In this document: one piece after another, positions 60,893 to 64,000 of the stretch | Numbering within the stretch: the first letter of the stretch is position 1 | How the letters are laid out: each line of letters begins with the position of its first letter | Assembly (NCBI GenBank): GCA_045545735.1 | Contig: JAZQBM010000004.1 | Coordinates: forward strand, 139,522 to 203,521 | Length of the DNA: 64,000 nt | DNA from: Fimenecus sp045545735 | GTDB taxonomy: Bacteria > Bacillota > Clostridia > Oscillospirales > Acutalibacteraceae | Reading direction: 5' to 3' | The notes under the pieces: generated by a model | What the model was told of the DNA's origin: nothing | What the model saw: the letters and a program-made list of their open reading frames with translations, nothing else | Database searches by the model: none | Position numbers and translations under genes: made by a program

Positions 60893-61208
60893 CAAAAACA
60901 CCTCTTTCAAGTTTCAAGTTGTTGGGATACTGACTTTGCAACTCGCTTAAATGCAAGTATAAACCATCAGTAATCACTTTCGATTTGCGGGCATCATCTA
61001 AATTCATTTCTAATTTCAAATACCCGTCACGGACTACTGTTTCTGGATTTAATTTCATAATTTCAATTATTGTGTTTGCCACCATATAAACTGCTGAAGA
61101 AACTGCACTGCAGACAATGTCTGTGCCACACTCCCCTGCACCACTATGACCGCTTAACTCAAATGAAACTAATACATCATCCGAAAACAGAAATTTTGCT
61201 GTTGTCAT
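60885..61208 (-). CDS. prp: Ribosomal-processing cysteine protease Prp
   Basis: A 107-residue protease that cleaves the L27 N-terminal extension. SGHSGAGECGTDIVCSAVSSAV holds the catalytic His (GH) and Cys (DIVC). Encoded between rplU and rpmA, the conserved Firmicute order. Its start touches the rplU stop (TAATG). Confidence 0.93.
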   Translation of the reverse strand: MTTAKFLFSDDVLVSFELSGHSGAGECGTDIVCSAVSSAVYMVANTIIEIMKLNPETVVRDGYLKLEMNLDDARKSKVITDGLYLHLSELQSQYPNNLKLERGVFDA

Positions 61209-61519
61209 TATGCGTTAATACCGGTAATCTCAACCTTTGTATATGGCTGACGATGACCCTTCTTACGCTTTTCGTTCTTCTTTGGCTTGTAAGTAAATAC
61301 TGTGATTTTCTTACCTTTACCATTCTTGAGAACCTTAGCAGTTACTGTTGCACCGTCAACATAAGGTGCACCTGCTTTAAGTCCGTCTTCTGAACCAACT
61401 GCGAGAACCTTGTCAAAAGTAATCTCTGCATCTGCTTCAACGTCAAGCTTTTCTACAAATACAACGTCGCCGTTCTGTACTTTGTACTGCTTGCCGCCTG
61501 TTACGATAATTGCGTACAT
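61208..61519 (-). CDS. rplU: Ribosomal protein L21
   Basis: A 103-residue 50S ribosomal protein, beginning MYAIIVTGGKQYKVQNGDVV and ending with the basic tail KRKKGHRQPYTKVEITGINA, which are L21 signatures. First gene of rplU-prp-rpmA. AAGGTAGGTTAG precedes its ATG. Confidence 0.96.
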   Translation of the reverse strand: MYAIIVTGGKQYKVQNGDVVFVEKLDVEADAEITFDKVLAVGSEDGLKAGAPYVDGATVTAKVLKNGKGKKITVFTYKPKKNEKRKKGHRQPYTKVEITGINA

Positions 61520-61605
61520 TTTTCTAACCTACCTTAAATATAGACTCGCTATTGAGGGTGGAAAATTCACTTGCAGTATGCCTTTAGACATACTACCCCC
61601 TAATA
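61520..61605 (-). promoter_or_regulatory. Probable L21 leader RNA
   Basis: The rplU 5' region has a hairpin AGTATG/CATACT (61575-61594) and GGGGG opposite CCACCC, typical of the Firmicute L21 leader thought to mediate autoregulation. The assignment rests on location and shape only. Confidence 0.55.
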
Positions 61606-61655
61606 TGCGGCTTGAATATGATAACAGAAGACTTGTCAAATGTCAAGCATTTTTT

Positions 61656-61697
61656 TAAATTCGTAATGCTGAATTCGGAATTCGTAATTATTTTTTG
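61656..61697. repeat. AATTCGTAAT repeat block
   Basis: Two copies of AATTCGTAAT flank AATTCGG in a block resembling short dispersed A/T-rich palindromes of clostridial genomes. An inverted ATTACGAATT copy lies at 61736-61745. Confidence 0.45.
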
Positions 61698-61709
61698 AAT
61701 TACATAAAA

Positions 61710-61733
61710 ACGGCGAGAAAATTTTCTCGCCGT
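61710..61733 (-). terminator. Intrinsic terminator of the aldolase gene
   Basis: ACGGCGAGAAAA (61710-61721) pairs perfectly with TTTTCTCGCCGT (61722-61733); T-rich DNA follows on the minus strand. Confidence 0.78.
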
Positions 61734-61745
61734 CAATTACGAATT

Positions 61746-62717
61746 TTAATAGTTATCTAAAAGTTCTTTATAAAACTCAGTATAATCGCTACGCTTTTTG
61801 TCTGTGAAGTTCATAGCTTCTCTTGGGTGTCGGTTAAGCTGGCCTGTGAACATATACTGCAAGTCAAAGCCCCACACTACTCCTGATTCTTTAAGAGGAA
61901 GCATATAATTTTCAATAAATCTTAAAAGACTGTAAATGCTGTACTTTGGATTTTTAAGGAAGCCGAGCATTAATTCCATAGCACAGTTACCTGCTCCCCT
62001 ACCCATAGCGAGTGCAGTTGCATCAACATAAGAAACACCGTATGAAAGAGTTTCAATTGTATTTGCAAAGGCAAGGTTTTGGTTATTATGACCGTGGAAA
62101 CCTATTTTCTTATTGTATTTTTCGCCGTATTCAAGGTATTTCTTTGCAAGTTCTGCCGCATTTTCAGGGAAGAGCGAACCGTAACTATCTACAAGGTAGA
62201 TAACGTCAACTTTTGATTCGCCAAGCATTTCAAGTGCATCATCAATCTGATTAAAACTTGCCTGTGAAATTGCCATAATATTGCAGGTTGTTTCGTAGCC
62301 CAATTCATTGAAATAATTAATCATTTCAACTGCCGCAGGAATTTGATGAATATAGCAAGCTACACGAATCATATCAATTACGCTGTCTTTTTTAGGAATA
62401 AAGTCAGTTTTATAATCACAACGGCCAACGTCAGCCATTACTGCAATTTTCATATCAGACACATTTTCGCCGACGATTGCACGCAAATCCTCTTCATTAC
62501 AGAATTTCCATTTACCGTGGTCTTCTTCATTAAAAAGATTTTTGCTTGCCTTATAGCCGAATTCCATATAGTCAACGCCGCACTTTATATTTGTTTTATA
62601 AAGTTCACGTACAAATTCATCTGTAAATTCAAAATTGTTACAAAGTCCGCCGTCACGGATTGTTGCGTCAAGAAGTTTAATATCGTGACGCACGCTCATT
62701 AAGTTACCTTTTCTCAT
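61746..62717 (-). CDS. HMG-CoA lyase-like / 4-hydroxy-2-oxovalerate aldolase-like protein
   Basis: A 323-residue TIM-barrel enzyme of the HMGL/DmpG superfamily. HDIKLLDATIRDGGLCNNFE has the metal-binding Asp and the DGG motif; IGFHGHNNQNLAFANTI carries the two metal His residues. Such aldolases split or make carbon-carbon bonds in 2-oxo acids. I use ATG at 62717 with GAGGCG upstream; ATG at 62699 (AAAGG) is also possible. Its substrate is unknown. Confidence 0.82.
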   Translation of the reverse strand: MRKGNLMSVRHDIKLLDATIRDGGLCNNFEFTDEFVRELYKTNIKCGVDYMEFGYKASKNLFNEEDHGKWKFCNEEDLRAIVGENVSDMKIAVMADVGRCDYKTDFIPKKDSVIDMIRVACYIHQIPAAVEMINYFNELGYETTCNIMAISQASFNQIDDALEMLGESKVDVIYLVDSYGSLFPENAAELAKKYLEYGEKYNKKIGFHGHNNQNLAFANTIETLSYGVSYVDATALAMGRGAGNCAMELMLGFLKNPKYSIYSLLRFIENYMLPLKESGVVWGFDLQYMFTGQLNRHPREAMNFTDKKRSDYTEFYKELLDNY

Positions 62718-62888
62718 AGTGTTCGCCTCTTGTGTAATTTTCACTTTAGCAGTTAAAAGTTCTAAAGCGTATTGCAAAGTATTATAGCACCATAAAAATC
62801 GTTTGTCAATGGGATTTTTATTGACTATATTTACTTATTTTGATATACTTACTTTGATTTACTTTTATTTTCACGTGAGGTGAATAGT

Positions 62889-63830
62889 ATGGGCCTTAAA
62901 AACTTTCTTGACAAAACACTCGGTCGTCCTGTTGAGGGTGACAGAGTTGAATATTTTGGCGAAGTTAAGAAAAAATGTAACGGCTATGTGCTTTCAAATG
63001 CCACTTCTCAACCCGCAGCCGCATATGCTTATGAGGCTGACGTTACAAAGCTTTGGGATGCATATAAAGAATTAAAAGCTGAATGTGGTTATGCCCTTTC
63101 TTTCAACACAGTTGTTATGCGTGCAATGGTTGAGGGTCTTAAAGTCGCACCAAGACTTAACTCCCACATTGATTTCAAACCGTTTTCGGTATCAGGCAGA
63201 CTTATTATCAAAAAACATATAAATATTGCAATGCCTGTTGTTCTTGACAGCGGTGAAACATTCCCCGTTAACATTCTTCATGCTGAAGAAAAGACACTTA
63301 AAGAACTGCAAGAACAAGTTGTTGATGTTGTTACACGTATGAAGACTACAAATATCAAGCGTGCTTACACAGACCTTGTTCTTAATCGTGGAATTGCGTT
63401 TGCACTTACGGGCAAAATAGTTAAAGCGGCTGCTATGGGAATTAAAGGTGCAGTTGGAAAGAGTAAAATGGGTTCAATAAAGGATTTATTTAACCGTCCT
63501 GAAAAAGAAGAAAACGCACTCTCACCTGAACATATTGGCGAAGGTACTGTATGTTTTTCTAACTGGGGAACACTTTACCGTGGTCTTACAGGTATGGGCT
63601 CACAAGCACCACTTCTTTACCCACAGGTATTTATGATGGGTACGGGTATGGTACAGGACAAAGAATTTGCATTCCGCAACAGTAAAGGTGAAGTTGACTT
63701 GGGTGTAAAAAAAGTAATGCCAATCACTCTCACATTTGACCATAGAATTGGTGCACTTAACGATGTTGTACCGTTTATTAAAGTGCTTGATGAGATTTTT
63801 GAAAATCCACAGATTATAAAAACTTGGTAA
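62889..63830 (+). CDS. 2-oxoacid dehydrogenase E2-like acyltransferase without lipoyl domain
   Basis: A 313-residue catalytic-domain protein. ATG at 62889 after GTGAGGTG; GTG at 62880 is an alternative. SFNTVVMRAMVEGLKVAPRL and the C-terminal LTFDHRIGALNDVVPFIKVL, with the catalytic His in DHR, match the E2 chloramphenicol acetyltransferase-like fold. No N-terminal lipoyl or E1/E3-binding domain is seen, and the usual Asp of the HxxxDG site is shifted (HRIGALND), so acyl transfer may not use a lipoyl arm. Real function unknown. Confidence 0.85.
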   Translation: MGLKNFLDKTLGRPVEGDRVEYFGEVKKKCNGYVLSNATSQPAAAYAYEADVTKLWDAYKELKAECGYALSFNTVVMRAMVEGLKVAPRLNSHIDFKPFSVSGRLIIKKHINIAMPVVLDSGETFPVNILHAEEKTLKELQEQVVDVVTRMKTTNIKRAYTDLVLNRGIAFALTGKIVKAAAMGIKGAVGKSKMGSIKDLFNRPEKEENALSPEHIGEGTVCFSNWGTLYRGLTGMGSQAPLLYPQVFMMGTGMVQDKEFAFRNSKGEVDLGVKKVMPITLTFDHRIGALNDVVPFIKVLDEIFENPQIIKTW

Positions 63831-63833
63831 TCA

Positions 63834-63910
63834 GCGCTTGTAGCTCAGTTGGATAGAGCGTCAGACTCCGACTCTGAAGGTCGTGCGTTCAAATCGCATC
63901 AGGCGTGCCA
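63834..63910 (+). tRNA. trnR: tRNA-Arg (anticodon CCG)
   Basis: A 77-base cloverleaf with CCA encoded. Acceptor GCGCTTG/CAGGCGT (two G-T pairs), D stem GCTC/GAGC, anticodon stem TCAGA/TCTGA around loop CTCCGAC (CCG), T stem GTGCG/CGCAT. It begins 3 bases after the E2-like stop. Confidence 0.93.
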
Positions 63911-63917
63911 TAAAATA

Positions 63918-63948
63918 AAAGGATTTGCGAAATTGCAAATCCTTTTTA
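63918..63948 (+). terminator. Intrinsic terminator of tRNA-Arg
   Basis: AAAGGATTTGC (63918-63928) pairs with GCAAATCCTTT (63935-63945), then T run. Confidence 0.82.
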
Positions 63949-64000
63949 ATTTTATATTTTTAATTATTAAACCACATTTTCTTTTGCTAAAATTGAGTTG

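Noticed and set aside
1..64000. CRISPR arrays, retrons, transposase genes
   Set aside because: No regularly spaced repeats, cas motifs, reverse transcriptase YxDD motif or DDE transposase seen.

Overview
The window is AT-rich DNA from a low-GC Gram-positive bacterium, most likely an anaerobic gut Clostridium relative (Oscillospiraceae/Ruminococcaceae type). The evidence is the rplU-prp-rpmA operon with a Prp-cleaved L27, an EFR1-type flavodoxin-ferredoxin, DUF3892 and DUF1349 proteins, strong GGAGG ribosome binding sites, and glycosidases of families GH31, GH4 and GH29. I cannot name the species from the sequence.

Left flank (1-8435): chromosomal-looking genes, mostly on the minus strand. 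They are a GH31 glycosidase cut by the window edge, an ICMT-like membrane methyltransferase, a metallophosphoesterase, a lipoprotein, an XRE regulator with a zinc-ribbon tail, a DUF1349 protein, a DUF3892 protein, an EFR1 ferredoxin, a lone TipAS domain and a CPBP protease.

Integrated element (about 8436-50430, 42 kb): bounded by a 17-bp direct repeat, GAGCAGCGGTCTCCAAA. The right copy lies in the anticodon arm of an intact tRNA-Trp(CCA). Both ends carry inward, same-orientation tandem 12-bp repeats (GGTTACATTTTT twice; GGTTACATTTTG twice) that look like integrase arm-binding sites. A tyrosine integrase and an excisionase sit at the left end. A MobV relaxase, a hairpin-rich candidate oriT and a RepL-like winged-helix protein sit at the right end, so I read it as an integrative mobilizable element. 

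The left half of its cargo is a large defence island. One tightly packed minus-strand gene train (30530 down to 12357, most junctions overlapping or a few bases apart) encodes, in transcription order: an XRE controller; a nuclease-methylase fusion; an HsdS-like specificity subunit; a GIY-YIG/RAMA/EVE-like protein; a peptide deformylase; a SIR2-APAZ-PIWI (fused short Argonaute) protein; a CoiA-like zinc protein; a coiled-coil protein with a degenerate AAA/McrB-like domain; an unknown protein; a 1734-aa DUF1998 helicase resembling DruE of Druantia; and a Dam-type adenine methylase. The last five look like a distinct Druantia/DISARM-like system with uncharacterised partners. Next to them are a vWA protein, an OLD-like ATPase/TOPRIM pair (AbiL-like), a macro-domain protein and a YgjP-like metallopeptidase. 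The right half (35-50 kb) is accessory: a Cys/His-repeat lipoprotein with a Mor-like regulator, PASTA-like, DUF4230 and exonuclease genes, a phosphatase, a possible RHH-led pair, an SGNH hydrolase, and an RNA leader with two near-consensus promoters and an attenuator-like fold.

Right flank (50469-64000): a Shedu-like nuclease gene broken by a one-base frameshift; a three-gene HD-hydrolase/2TM/methyltransferase operon that may also be defensive; a second HD triphosphohydrolase (dgt-like); then ordinary chromosome: alpha-galactosidase (GH4), alpha-L-fucosidase (GH29), an alanine-type aminotransferase, rplU-prp-rpmA with a leader, an aldolase, an E2-like acyltransferase and tRNA-Arg(CCG).

All family assignments come from motif recognition in the translated sequence. 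No database search was run.
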